From contig NZ_JAMOKG010000003.1 in the NCBI RefSeq assembly GCF_023656565.1, positions 558,001 to 622,000 on the forward strand: a stretch of DNA of 64,000 nt, read 5' to 3'. The number at the start of each line of letters is the position of its first letter. Within the stretch, counting starts at the first letter, position 1. The DNA comes from Flavobacterium tyrosinilyticum. GTDB lineage: Bacteria > Bacteroidota > Bacteroidia > Flavobacteriales > Flavobacteriaceae. The notes beneath the pieces are model-generated. The model did not search any database. It was given only the letters and a program-made list of their open reading frames with translations, and was not told the DNA's origin. Shown here piece after piece: positions 39,145 to 49,136 of the stretch. Position numbers and translations under genes: made by a program.

Positions 39145-42100
39145 TTACCTAAAATCGGCTATATTTTTATACTTATAAACAAACTCATTTGCTTGCTTAT
39201 TTCCTGGCAGATTATACTTTACTACTATTTCATAATTTCCATGTCTCATGAATTGGAAACTACTATTATGAAATCGTTGAGAAAGTGCCATAATACCAGC
39301 ATCTCCGTTAACGTACGAGTTAACTATTTGGTTGTTTAGGTCAGCCCAGTCTTCTTTATAGAAAAATGGCATATTATAATTAAATGGAAAATTTCCTTTT
39401 GTATACGACTGATTGATATTGTTTTCTAAACTAACCGTATAATAAGAACTAAGCGGAATTGCTTTGGCTGGAACTACACCCAACTCGTTAGTGTCTCTAT
39501 TGGTTATCGTGAAAGTACCATTTAAAGGATAATCTTTGTATAAATACGGATAAATATCTACTAGATAATATTGATCATTCAACTTAGATTCTGCTGTTAT
39601 TACGGCTCTATTATCACTATAAGCTACACCCATAAGGTCAACTATATCAAAGGCTTCCTGACTCGAAATAGTATTACTCAAATAAATTACATCTGAATCT
39701 AAAATTCCGAAGTTATAGTTTTGAGTACTAATCGCATTCATCTTAGACGCAAAAGTTCTGTACTTACTGGTATTGAATGAATAAGTTAGACGTTCGATAG
39801 TTCCTTCAGTTTTAGACACGGCATCGGCTTGATTTTCTTTTATTTGTATGTCGTTGCCTTCATCGCTAATGGTATTTGTTTTTGTATTCGCTGCTGTATT
39901 CCTTGTTACATTCTGCTTTAAATTACTAACGATAGAGAAATTATATTTCTTTTCCTGATCGATATTTGGCAAGTTATAATAGACTTCATTTGAAGTAGTA
40001 TCATAGTTAAACGCAACCGCTTTTGCATTAGGAATTCCGTCTTGCTCTACCTTTATACTAGTTTCCCAATTAGAGTCTTCAAACAAATAATCCTGACCAC
40101 GCTTCAACTGAATATATCCTTTTGGATACTCTTCTTCAAGGAAATATTTTTGCTCTACAATTGGATAAGAGTATTTAATGTTATTAAGCGGAATATGGTT
40201 TGGCGCACCTCCTGTTGTAAATATTCTTTCTTCAAATTCTGTGGCCACTTTTCCGTCTACTTTGATAGGTTGGAAAGAACCATTTACCATTTTTTGGAAA
40301 CTTACCTCAACTTGAACTTTCAGCTCTTTATTTGGAGGAAGAATGTCGCTTGAGACAAAATTAACTCTGTCTTTAGTTGTACTCCATTCAAAAACCCCAG
40401 GAATTTCTTTTGTTCCATCAAATACTTTGAATTTCTCTAAAATTATTTTGTAGGTCACATCACCCGAATCTTCAGGGATTACAAAAGCTTCGTTAACTTT
40501 CATTGAAAATGCAGCTTGTGGCACAGCAAAAACATCAATATCTGTCGAACTTTGCTTTGGCGTTACATCAGTTATTAATTTAATTCCTCCGAGTGGCGAT
40601 GGATTTTCAAATTGACATTCTTCACCAATTTCAAATTTAAATCTGAATTTTCCTTTTATCAGTCCACCTAAAATATTCATGTTTCCAGCCATATAACCTC
40701 TCATCCAAACTGGATTTGGCAGTTTTGCTTGTAATAAAACTGCGGCTCCTCCAGAAATAATTGGAACCTTTAATTTTAAGAAAGATAATTTAACTCTAAT
40801 TCCAAGTTCTCCTTGCAAGTAAGCATAAGATTGTCCGTTAGCGTACCAACCATTTATACCTACACGACTTCCTGTGTTGGAACATCTTGCTTCCTGATAA
40901 TCTTTAAGCATAATATCGAATCCCATTCCTGCTTGAAAACGTGCGTAGAAAAGTAAGAAGCTTAAATCTCCTGTATCAAAATCTAGACTGGCTCCAAAGG
41001 CTATACCTCCTCCATTTGCCAATTCATTTTCGTTACGCATATAATCCAGTTCTTTTAAATCGACACCCAAAATTTGAGCTACTTGTGGAGGTGGCGCCGG
41101 ACTGCCCGGAAGCACCGTTCCTGCCATAAAATAACTTGTAGTTTTTAAATACATACCAGCAACTCCAATTTTAATTCCGCATCGGTCTTTTGGTGTTCCC
41201 ATGTACATGTACCAATCTTTTGGATCTTTATGGAAAACTCCCCAAACGGCTCTTCCTCCTTCTCCAATTCCCGAAAGGAAATTTCCTGGTGTATTGATAT
41301 AGACATCGGTAGTGGCGTGCATCGATTTGTTTTCGAAATCAAATTCGACAGCTGCTGCCATTTTTATTCCTACTGCAGCAGATAAATCTCCAGGAATTGC
41401 TTCTTTAGCTTCTGGAATATATTTGCTGGCAAAAGATCCTTTAAGGTCATTTTCTGTAATTCCTAAAAAGCTTTTCTTAGCGGTAACATTTGAAGCTACT
41501 TTACCCATTAAATCGGTAACATTTTTAAGCCCTGGAATTTTAGCCATAACATTGGCTTTACCAAAAATAGCTAATCTGTTTATTCCTCCTTTTGAGTTAA
41601 ATGCCATTTCAAATCCAGCTTCACCATCGCAAATTGTTTCTGCTCCTACGTGAAAATAAATTAAAGCCTTAATTCCTAAACTTATTTTCTCATCTGGCGT
41701 GTAGCTTAATCCGGAAGGAGAAAATTCGCCAATGGCAATATCTTGATTTCTATGCATTTTGTAATAGGCTCCTCCACCAAAACCTGTAATCATAAAAGGC
41801 ACACCTGGTGTTGGAGGAAACTTAACCGCTCCATCAAAATACCAATATCTAAAAGTAGTACGTCCGAAAATTGCTTTTGCTTTTACATTCACAACATCCA
41901 CAACGTCGACTTCAACATCTGCATTAAATCCATCTCCGTAAACAGGGTCTTTTTCCATTAGAATAAGACCTCCTTTAATGGTTAATCCGCTGAACTTACA
42001 ATCTATATGGATAGCCGAAAGATCCAAACCAGCGTATCGGCTTCTTTGCCTATACCCATCGTCGTACATCTTACCCTTTATTCCAATTCTTGCGGTTGCT

Positions 42101-43833
42101 CCTGCTCCAATACTTTCCATTAAATTAATTCCTAAATCAAAATCAATTCGGGAATCATCTCCATTAATGGCTACGTTAATGTTTCCGATAGAAACAGGGA
42201 AATTACCAAAACCAACAGTCCCTTTGTATCCCATATTTCTAACAGAAATGATAGGCGAAACCGTCTGTAATTGCAGGTTCTCAAACGTAATTCCTTTAAA
42301 GTCTACTGTTTTCTTACCTTCTACATCTTTATCGTCTGTTGCTCCTTTATTGGTTCCAAAAGAAACCGAACCGTTTAGATTAGCTTTAGGCAAAAATCGC
42401 CCGTTGACTAATTTTAACTCGACAGAACTATTGGGCAGCAATAATGCTTTTGCTTTCCAGATGTCAAAAGCTATGGAATCTTTAGTTATCACAACCAATT
42501 GTTGCTCTTCCATAGAAATAAATCCGTTGTATTCTAAACCAGCCCTATTGGTCTGTTTTGGTTTAGCAGCATCGGTTCCTGTTGCAGCAGCCGTTCCTGT
42601 ATTGGTTGCAGGAGTTGTAGCCGTTTCTTTTTTCTCTGGCGCAGCTTTACTAATTGGTAAAAGAATCTGTCCTTTTAAATTTGCTTTTACAAAAGTATTT
42701 GCCGCAATAGTCACATCAATATGGTCTAACGAATAAGCCCATGATTTTTCCTGACTGGTTATTCCTCGATCTAAAGGAAAAACATTATCTGCATAGAAAG
42801 TTCCCGAAACTCCAAATTTATCTATAATAAGATTTTGTGCCCCCACATGAAGCCTTTCTTTACTTGATGCCGTATCGGTTGTTTGAAATTCCTTGGGCAG
42901 ACCTACGTCAAAAGTCTGGACAAAAACTCCTTTCCACGATTCCTGACTTGGAACCAAAAGCGAATTTTTTGCATAGTATTCTGGAAAAACAACTACAGGA
43001 TCATTTTTTAAATCACTTAAATCCAATACTGCATTGCTTACCAAAAACTGGAAATTACCATCAAAATCTTTTCCGTTTCGTTTGTCTTTTAATACAAAAG
43101 GCTGCAGACTTACATTTAATAAAATATCATTCCAGCTGCCCGCTGTAAAGCTAAACTCTCCTCTAACTCTATTAGGTATTGCAACCGTTTTTCCGTTATA
43201 ATACGTTTTTGGAACTGTAGTTTTTGCTTCGTCAACCGTTTTGGTCAACGGATCGATTGGCAGAATTAGATCTCTCGAAAACTCAACAGCGCCAGAAATC
43301 TTCATTTCTTTAAAACCATCACAATCAATCTTTACATACGTTAGATCGTTTACCTTTCCAGTTGCCATTTCGAAACCTCCGTATAAAGAAACCTGCCATT
43401 TATCCTCATTAAAAGGAATATCAACATTGCCTAGCAATACCAATTTGGCTTCACCCATAATACCTCCTTGATGCGATAATTTAACATTATCTGCTCCAAA
43501 GAAAAGCTGCATGGGCTGTCCAGTTTTTTTATCTTTCTGAGGAATATCAACTCTACAAAAAACAGTCAGCGTAGTATATTCTGACGTAAAAGTAGCCTTT
43601 GTAATTCCGATAGAATATTGAATATTATTTACCGTATTACGAATACCAATAGGCAGTTCTACCAAATCTTGATTTGAGAATTTATCTACCCAACGGTCAG
43701 CGGCTTCAATCTTTTGTATCGAACTTGAAGCTACACTTAATTCTTTTGGTGGCTGAATTTCCTGCCCATAAGAAAAAACAACCGAAAGCAAGATCAGCAG
43801 TGTCGCAAAATGTATTTTGTAATTTTTTTTCAT
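39145..43833 (-). CDS. Secreted giant beta-rich protein, unknown function
   Basis: 1562 aa from ATG 43833 (the frame opens at 43869, but a clean signal peptide MKKNYKIHFATLLILLSVVF to SYGQ begins here). The mature protein is almost all beta, with repeated amphipathic strands, a low-complexity Ala/Thr linker near 400 (TATTPATNTGTAAATGTDAA), and a glycine-rich core at about 600-900 containing FPPTPGVPFMITGFGGGAYY and WGVFHKDPKDWYMYMG. From about 1100 on it looks like Ig-like domains (PQAAFSMKVNEAFVIPEDSG). I see no T9SS sorting domain at its end. The core resembles, in order, parts of the 1134-aa protein at 221-3625. It is third in line after a PKD lipoprotein and a barrel protein. Confidence 0.7.
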   Translation of the reverse strand: MKKNYKIHFATLLILLSVVFSYGQEIQPPKELSVASSSIQKIEAADRWVDKFSNQDLVELPIGIRNTVNNIQYSIGITKATFTSEYTTLTVFCRVDIPQKDKKTGQPMQLFFGADNVKLSHQGGIMGEAKLVLLGNVDIPFNEDKWQVSLYGGFEMATGKVNDLTYVKIDCDGFKEMKISGAVEFSRDLILPIDPLTKTVDEAKTTVPKTYYNGKTVAIPNRVRGEFSFTAGSWNDILLNVSLQPFVLKDKRNGKDFDGNFQFLVSNAVLDLSDLKNDPVVVFPEYYAKNSLLVPSQESWKGVFVQTFDVGLPKEFQTTDTASSKERLHVGAQNLIIDKFGVSGTFYADNVFPLDRGITSQEKSWAYSLDHIDVTIAANTFVKANLKGQILLPISKAAPEKKETATTPATNTGTAAATGTDAAKPKQTNRAGLEYNGFISMEEQQLVVITKDSIAFDIWKAKALLLPNSSVELKLVNGRFLPKANLNGSVSFGTNKGATDDKDVEGKKTVDFKGITFENLQLQTVSPIISVRNMGYKGTVGFGNFPVSIGNINVAINGDDSRIDFDLGINLMESIGAGATARIGIKGKMYDDGYRQRSRYAGLDLSAIHIDCKFSGLTIKGGLILMEKDPVYGDGFNADVEVDVVDVVNVKAKAIFGRTTFRYWYFDGAVKFPPTPGVPFMITGFGGGAYYKMHRNQDIAIGEFSPSGLSYTPDEKISLGIKALIYFHVGAETICDGEAGFEMAFNSKGGINRLAIFGKANVMAKIPGLKNVTDLMGKVASNVTAKKSFLGITENDLKGSFASKYIPEAKEAIPGDLSAAVGIKMAAAVEFDFENKSMHATTDVYINTPGNFLSGIGEGGRAVWGVFHKDPKDWYMYMGTPKDRCGIKIGVAGMYLKTTSYFMAGTVLPGSPAPPPQVAQILGVDLKELDYMRNENELANGGGIAFGASLDFDTGDLSFLLFYARFQAGMGFDIMLKDYQEARCSNTGSRVGINGWYANGQSYAYLQGELGIRVKLSFLKLKVPIISGGAAVLLQAKLPNPVWMRGYMAGNMNILGGLIKGKFRFKFEIGEECQFENPSPLGGIKLITDVTPKQSSTDIDVFAVPQAAFSMKVNEAFVIPEDSGDVTYKIILEKFKVFDGTKEIPGVFEWSTTKDRVNFVSSDILPPNKELKVQVEVSFQKMVNGSFQPIKVDGKVATEFEERIFTTGGAPNHIPLNNIKYSYPIVEQKYFLEEEYPKGYIQLKRGQDYLFEDSNWETSIKVEQDGIPNAKAVAFNYDTTSNEVYYNLPNIDQEKKYNFSIVSNLKQNVTRNTAANTKTNTISDEGNDIQIKENQADAVSKTEGTIERLTYSFNTSKYRTFASKMNAISTQNYNFGILDSDVIYLSNTISSQEAFDIVDLMGVAYSDNRAVITAESKLNDQYYLVDIYPYLYKDYPLNGTFTITNRDTNELGVVPAKAIPLSSYYTVSLENNINQSYTKGNFPFNYNMPFFYKEDWADLNNQIVNSYVNGDAGIMALSQRFHNSSFQFMRHGNYEIVVKYNLPGNKQANEFVYKYKNIADFR

Positions 43834-43924
43834 AAGCAAATCATTCTGTTTTTTTGAAAAATAAAGCATACCGACTTCTTTTATATTTTTACTCTTTCGA
43901 ACAGCAAAAGAGTTTATTTGACTA

Positions 43925-46381
43925 TTAATTATTCTTTAAAAACTTAAAATCGACTTCTCCATCCTTCACATTTTTAACTGCTAAATCATGATAGAATGGA
44001 ATTAGTTTGATTTTTATTTCTTCGATTATTGCCGCATCTGTTTTCTTCTCTTTCATCATTTTAAAGAAATCTCCTAGCTCTTCTTTATTAAAAGCAGAAA
44101 GGTTTTCATTTTGACGAAGCTGATCTACAGGTGTATTTGAAAGTATTCCAATCTCATCAAGCATCCAGCGATGAACCATTAAAGGCTGTAATTTTTTATT
44201 TTTTCTGTCTACCAGTTTTAGATACGAATTATAACTCACTTTATCTGTGACGTCTTTTTCATCTACACCATGCATCTTATGTTTGTTTACTCTTCCTAGA
44301 GCCATCACGTAATCATTCTCGTATCCTTCGTCTTTACGAACCATTTCTTCTCTTAAACTTTTTACCGTTTCATGAATGTAATTGTCGTATTTATTTAAGA
44401 TGTCATTATTTAAATCGTATGCTTTTAAATAATTCAAGGCTTTTTCTTTGAAGCTATCATCATCTGGCGTCAAAGTAGTAAGTGTCAGGAGATGTTGCAA
44501 TTCTTCTGAATCTTCTTTTGGCATCGGACGAAGCGATGACTGCATATCTTGAAGTTGCTGTATAATTTCGTCTCTCGTTCCTTCGTAAGTCTTGTCTTTA
44601 TGATTTATTTTTAGAATAGGATTTAAAACCTCTTCTTTTTCTTTTTTAGGCTCTTTTTTGGCAGGAAGCTTTATTTTATCCAACGAACAGGTGTAATTTA
44701 AAGTAGCCGTCAAATCATTAAATTTCTCTGTATTCGTGCTGCTTCTAAACATCGAAATAACATTTAAACCAAAATTATGCCTTTGATACATTACGTAACT
44801 ATTATTGAACTTGATTCCAAATACAGAACTTGAATTCATATTTCCTTGCGAATTATTATAAAGAAATCCAAGGTTTGTATTTAGCTTGTCTTTGAATAGT
44901 TTTTTTGAAGCTCCAACTGAAGCTCCCATAGATGAATTATTGTTTCGGCTTACTTCATTTTTGGTATAGTTAAGCGAACTGTTTAAAGCGACTTTCGTTG
45001 CCAGAAAACTAACCGTATGCGCTAAGTTATAATTTTGAACCGTGCTCGCCTGACCTTTTCTAATCACGCCTCCTTGCTCGTTGGCCTGACCCGCAATACT
45101 ATAATTAAAGTTTAAATTTTGATTTCTTTTTTTTCCGAAAGCATAAGACATATTCACATTAGCATTTTGAGATAATTGCCTGTAATCTAAAGTGTCTGCC
45201 TGCACTACATTTGGATTATTTATAAGTTCAAACTGATCTAATTTTTTATTGGTATAAGTAGAAAAATTAGAATAACTACCCGTAATGTTAATTTGATCTG
45301 TTACTCTATAATTCATGTTGATAGATCCTACAACACGTTTTGTATCTTGTTTTTTAACTTTTTCTAAATCGTCTTTTTGAAATCCTAAACTGGTCGAAAC
45401 TGTAATTTTATCCTGATAAAAAGGTCTCGCAAAACGCAACGCGATGTTTTCTAAATCATTATTAAAATATAATGCACCAAGGGTATTATAATTAGGATCA
45501 ATACGCTCGTAAGTTAATCCGACAGTGCTTTTCTGAATATTATAATCGAAATTAACATTGAAAGCGTTCATATAACTCGTACTTTCTTTACCAGAAAATA
45601 TTTTATCTCGAAAACCTCCACCCGAAATACTTTCACTTCTAGTATCATCTGTTAATACAGATAAGGCATACTCGACATTTAAATTTAAATTTCTCACTAC
45701 CGAAGTGCTAAAAATCAAACTGTTTACAAAGTTTTCTTTTGGCGTAACTCCGTTATCATTTACCATGTTTAATGAACTGGCATCGTCTTTGGCATAAAAA
45801 CCAATCCAGCCTAACTTGTACTGCGCTTTCTCAAAACCTACTTTTGCTCCATAACCAAAACGCTGATAAATTGGAATTCCCCCTGAAGCATTTTCTGCTG
45901 AAACGGCTTTAAGGAGCTGTCCTCCCATTAACGACACTTTAAACGGGCTGTTTGGCGTCAGTTCTAATCCGACTCCTTTAAATGGATAACCACTTAATGT
46001 ATAAGGTGAAAATGTCATACTCACATTTCCAATATAAGCCTTTACCCATTTGTATTTGGGCATAATACTTAATCTGTTAAAATCAAATGGGGCAGTATAT
46101 CCTAAATTATCTCCTTGGTTGGTAAAACTATAAAACAACGGAACGCTAAAATTAAAAGCACTAATATTCAAACTCCCTGAAAACAGATAAGTGAAAGGTT
46201 CACGTGAATTTTCCATATTAGAGTTGTAGTACATCATATTGGCATTAATATTACCTGTCACCTTAAAATTAGGTTTATAAAAATTCTGCAAATCTATATC
46301 CTGTGCATATCCTTTCCCGTAAAAACAACAGGCCAAAACAATACATAACCAAAACAAGATTTTATTCTTCTTTATCTTCAT
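43925..46381 (-). CDS. Outer-membrane beta-barrel protein with a long helical C-terminal domain
   Basis: 818 aa, signal peptide to GYAQ (residue 27). Residues 30-575 alternate aromatic and polar residues in hairpin-like strands (FKVTGNINANMMYYNSNMEN; FTYLFSGSLNISAFNFSVPL), typical of a Bacteroidota outer-membrane barrel. After a lysine-rich linker (LPAKKEPKKEKEEV) the last 240 residues are charged and helical (RDEIIQQLQDMQSSLRPMPK; WMLDEIGILSNTPVDQLRQN), probably a periplasmic domain. It has no plug or carboxypeptidase-like domain, so it is not a SusC type. It starts 8 bases after the PKD lipoprotein stop and is followed by the secreted giant, suggesting one assembly; export or anchoring of the giant is a guess. 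Confidence 0.7.
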   Translation of the reverse strand: MKIKKNKILFWLCIVLACCFYGKGYAQDIDLQNFYKPNFKVTGNINANMMYYNSNMENSREPFTYLFSGSLNISAFNFSVPLFYSFTNQGDNLGYTAPFDFNRLSIMPKYKWVKAYIGNVSMTFSPYTLSGYPFKGVGLELTPNSPFKVSLMGGQLLKAVSAENASGGIPIYQRFGYGAKVGFEKAQYKLGWIGFYAKDDASSLNMVNDNGVTPKENFVNSLIFSTSVVRNLNLNVEYALSVLTDDTRSESISGGGFRDKIFSGKESTSYMNAFNVNFDYNIQKSTVGLTYERIDPNYNTLGALYFNNDLENIALRFARPFYQDKITVSTSLGFQKDDLEKVKKQDTKRVVGSINMNYRVTDQINITGSYSNFSTYTNKKLDQFELINNPNVVQADTLDYRQLSQNANVNMSYAFGKKRNQNLNFNYSIAGQANEQGGVIRKGQASTVQNYNLAHTVSFLATKVALNSSLNYTKNEVSRNNNSSMGASVGASKKLFKDKLNTNLGFLYNNSQGNMNSSSVFGIKFNNSYVMYQRHNFGLNVISMFRSSTNTEKFNDLTATLNYTCSLDKIKLPAKKEPKKEKEEVLNPILKINHKDKTYEGTRDEIIQQLQDMQSSLRPMPKEDSEELQHLLTLTTLTPDDDSFKEKALNYLKAYDLNNDILNKYDNYIHETVKSLREEMVRKDEGYENDYVMALGRVNKHKMHGVDEKDVTDKVSYNSYLKLVDRKNKKLQPLMVHRWMLDEIGILSNTPVDQLRQNENLSAFNKEELGDFFKMMKEKKTDAAIIEEIKIKLIPFYHDLAVKNVKDGEVDFKFLKNN

Positions 46382-46388
46382 TTACCGG

Positions 46389-47732
46389 TTATTGTTTTTG
46401 AACTTTGATGTCGCATAAAATATAAGAACTTGCACCGTTCTTTACCATTTCTTTTATTTTAATGGCGCCTTTTCTGCCGTCTTGTGTTTTAAATAAAATA
46501 ATTCTCGGATAAGCAAAACCAAATTCTTGTGCGCCTCCAGCGCTATAATTTATGTTTAATGCTTTTATAGGCGTGTCATTTACCATACTGTCGAATTGTG
46601 CTTCGGTAAAATTTAAACCACAATTGCACAAGCTTTGAGAATTTACAAAAATGGTGCTTTGTGCATTTTTTAATGCTAAAAATCCATAGTTATTGGCCTG
46701 ATCTGGAGAGACGAATCTGTTGTATGTAAAATTGCTGTTTAGACCTTGGAATACAATATCTACTAGACTGCTATTCTCATCGTTAATTTCGTTTGCCATA
46801 TAAACTTCGCGTGTAACTGTCGAGAACATGGCACCAATATTATTGCCGTTATGTGCTGTGTTAATTCCTAATTTTACATTAGTAAATGTTCGCAGATTTG
46901 TATCGGGCAGAACTGTAATAGTCGATTTGAAAATCTGACTTGTTTTATCATTAAAAGCTTCTAAAGTCACTTCATGAGCGCCTGCACTTGTAAAAACCAC
47001 AATTGGATTCTCTTCTGTAGAAACAGCTGGATTTCCGCCTTCAAATGTCCATTTGTAATGGGTTGTGCTGACAGATTTATTTGTGAAATTAATTGTTACA
47101 GGAGCTTCATAATCATCATCTTCAAACTTTGGCTCATAGGTAAACAAACTCACCAAATACGGAGCAACAGTAATGGTTTTAATCTGTTTTTCAGATTCAA
47201 AACCGTTTGATACAGTCAAAGTTATCATGTGTTCTCCAGGAGTTGTAAATACAACATTTGGTGGTGTTTTTCCTGAAAAAGAAGCTGGCGAACCATCTTG
47301 AAATTCCCAATTAAAAGTCAAGCCTTCTCCAATAGTCGAATTCTTTAAAATTACCTCAACAGGAGAATAGTTGCTTTTTACAATTTCATGTGTAAATTCA
47401 ATATTAATACCTTCTTTTATTACAACAGTTTGAGTAAATTCTCGACTCTCACCATCTACATTTTTTGCTATTACTTTGATGGTATAAGTTCCTTGTTTGC
47501 TGTATAAAATCTCGCCTGGATTTTTAGAATTTGAAACAGAAGGATTTCCGCCCTCAAATGTCCATTCATAAGTATCTGCACCCGTTATTTTATTATCGAT
47601 TTTAATAATAACGGGTATAGATTCATCCTGATCAACATACGAAGTCGTGAACTCACCTTCTATAACTATAGCAGTTTCCTGATAACAAGAAGTAATAACG
47701 AAAAGTAAGAATAAGAGTAAAGTTTTTTTCAT
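46389..47732 (-). CDS. PKD-repeat lipoprotein
   Basis: 447 aa, with signal and lipobox FVITSC (Cys16). Three PKD-type Ig-like domains follow, each with the pattern of a Trp-Phe-x-Gly-Gly core: ADTYEWTFEGGNPSVSNS near 55, LTFNWEFQDGSPASFSG near 145, and THYKWTFEGGNPAVSTE near 225. The last 170 residues (RTFTNVKLGINTAHNGNNIG onward) are a separate domain I do not recognise. PKD domains mediate protein or carbohydrate contacts at the cell surface. It is the first gene after the hairpin at 47745-47781 and probably leads the operon with the barrel and the giant. Confidence 0.8.
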   Translation of the reverse strand: MKKTLLLFLLFVITSCYQETAIVIEGEFTTSYVDQDESIPVIIKIDNKITGADTYEWTFEGGNPSVSNSKNPGEILYSKQGTYTIKVIAKNVDGESREFTQTVVIKEGINIEFTHEIVKSNYSPVEVILKNSTIGEGLTFNWEFQDGSPASFSGKTPPNVVFTTPGEHMITLTVSNGFESEKQIKTITVAPYLVSLFTYEPKFEDDDYEAPVTINFTNKSVSTTHYKWTFEGGNPAVSTEENPIVVFTSAGAHEVTLEAFNDKTSQIFKSTITVLPDTNLRTFTNVKLGINTAHNGNNIGAMFSTVTREVYMANEINDENSSLVDIVFQGLNSNFTYNRFVSPDQANNYGFLALKNAQSTIFVNSQSLCNCGLNFTEAQFDSMVNDTPIKALNINYSAGGAQEFGFAYPRIILFKTQDGRKGAIKIKEMVKNGASSYILCDIKVQKQ

Positions 47733-47744
47733 TCAGTGTATTTT

Positions 47745-47781
47745 AAAACACTGCAGCTATTAAAAAACTGCAGTGTTTTTT
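47745..47781 (-). terminator. Terminator between the TIG lipoprotein gene and the PKD lipoprotein gene
   Basis: Arms AAAACACTGCAG (47745-47756) and CTGCAGTGTTTT pair perfectly around an A-rich loop; A and T runs border both sides. It divides this cluster into two transcripts or reduces read-through. Confidence 0.75.
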
Positions 47782-47812
47782 ATTCTCTATTTTGAATTCT
47801 ATTGATTAAAAA

Positions 47813-49105
47813 TTACAGATAACGCTTGATAATCTTATCTATAGAAATAGCCCAAACAATATTGTTTTTATAACCAATTGCTTTGATCGCTTGCGTATTT
47901 GTGTAATCAAGTGTCCATGTTTTAGCTCCATCTACTGTTTTGTAAATTTTGTTTTCTAAAACTGCCCAACCTGTATTAGCATCTTTAAACGCCAATTTTG
48001 TGAATTTTTCTCCACTATAAATTTTAGTCCAAGTATCGCCGCCATCTGTAGTTTTGTATATAGTTGAGTTATTAATTAAAAAATAACCATTTGCCTTATC
48101 TGCAAAAGATACTTCTGCCGCTATAGTATTTGGTTCACTTGCAAAATAATGTTCCTTCCAACCATCAGTTTCATTATTTTTAAATAAAATAAAAGGATAA
48201 TATATATTTTCCACTTTTTTCATACCAATAGCCCAAATATGATCATTGTCAATTTCATCAGATTTGGTTATAGATCCTGGCTCGAAACCTTTATCACTTA
48301 AATGAGCATCATAGACTTGTGAAAACTCAACTCCATCAGCTGTGCTGTAAACATCTCCGTATGTAGTAATAATAGTTCCCTTTTTCATATCATCATCAAC
48401 ATAAACAGAGTAATAAATACCCTTTGTTGTTGCGCTAATAAATTCCATTGTTGGAGAACCTCCAACTGGTACCTTTTGAATTCCAAATGCTGTATCTGCC
48501 CAGCCTTCGTCATTTTTAGTAGCCGAAAAAGCCCCAGAAAAACCAGTTCTTCCCCATTCTACAAAAGTAATACCTCCGTCAATCGTTCTGTAAACTCCAC
48601 TTGCTCCATAATCAGCCATAGAATAGTACATTATTTTATCGCTAACGACTTGAACACTATAGACTTTATTTTCATTTTTCAGAACATTGTCCATTGTAAA
48701 CCAATCAGTAGTAGATGATTTAGGTAAAACGCCTATATTTCCTTTATAATCATTCTTAACTTCATTCGTAATGGTTCTATTTTCAATTGTTAAAGACAAT
48801 TGTGGCACTAGTTTTTCAGTTGACGGCAGTTTGAATACAATCTCAGTAGCTGTCGACGAAACAACTGTTGCAGAAACACCATCAAAAGCAATTTTAATAT
48901 CGCTTATCTTATCGGAAAAATTTTCACCAAAGATTGTAATAGTTTCTCCAGCTTCTCCAAAGTTTTTAGAGTAGGATGTTACTTTTGCTGCTTTTATTAC
49001 AACAACTGGCGGTTCTGGAGTTGAAGTGCTATCTGAATCCGAGCTACAGCTACCTAGTACCATAAAAAGTTGCAATACTGCGGCTAATAAGACTGTTTTT
49101 TTCAT
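47813..49105 (-). CDS. TIG-domain lipoprotein with YCF48/BNR-like beta-propeller
   Basis: 430 aa from ATG 49105; the frame opens six codons earlier at 49123 (MYKIIK). Lipobox VLGSC near residue 20 and a Ser/Asp linker follow. Residues about 35-115 form an IPT/TIG domain (VTSYSKNFGEAGETITIFGE). The rest has repeats of the sialidase/YCF48 type: MADYGASGVYRTIDGGITFV, TIYKTTDGGDTWTKIYSG, NKIYKTVDGAKTWTLDYTN, the Asp-box-like DGG.TW motif. Such propellers are used for surface binding; no catalytic residues are visible. It follows an unknown exported protein by 31 bases and is probably co-transcribed with it. Confidence 0.8.
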   Translation of the reverse strand: MKKTVLLAAVLQLFMVLGSCSSDSDSTSTPEPPVVVIKAAKVTSYSKNFGEAGETITIFGENFSDKISDIKIAFDGVSATVVSSTATEIVFKLPSTEKLVPQLSLTIENRTITNEVKNDYKGNIGVLPKSSTTDWFTMDNVLKNENKVYSVQVVSDKIMYYSMADYGASGVYRTIDGGITFVEWGRTGFSGAFSATKNDEGWADTAFGIQKVPVGGSPTMEFISATTKGIYYSVYVDDDMKKGTIITTYGDVYSTADGVEFSQVYDAHLSDKGFEPGSITKSDEIDNDHIWAIGMKKVENIYYPFILFKNNETDGWKEHYFASEPNTIAAEVSFADKANGYFLINNSTIYKTTDGGDTWTKIYSGEKFTKLAFKDANTGWAVLENKIYKTVDGAKTWTLDYTNTQAIKAIGYKNNIVWAISIDKIIKRYL

Positions 49106-49136
49106 TTTAATTATTTTATACATTTTTTTTTAAATT

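Noticed and set aside
41978-42736. 252-codon open frame on the plus strand
   Set aside because: It lies entirely inside the secreted giant gene on the other strand and has no domain, signal or leader of its own.
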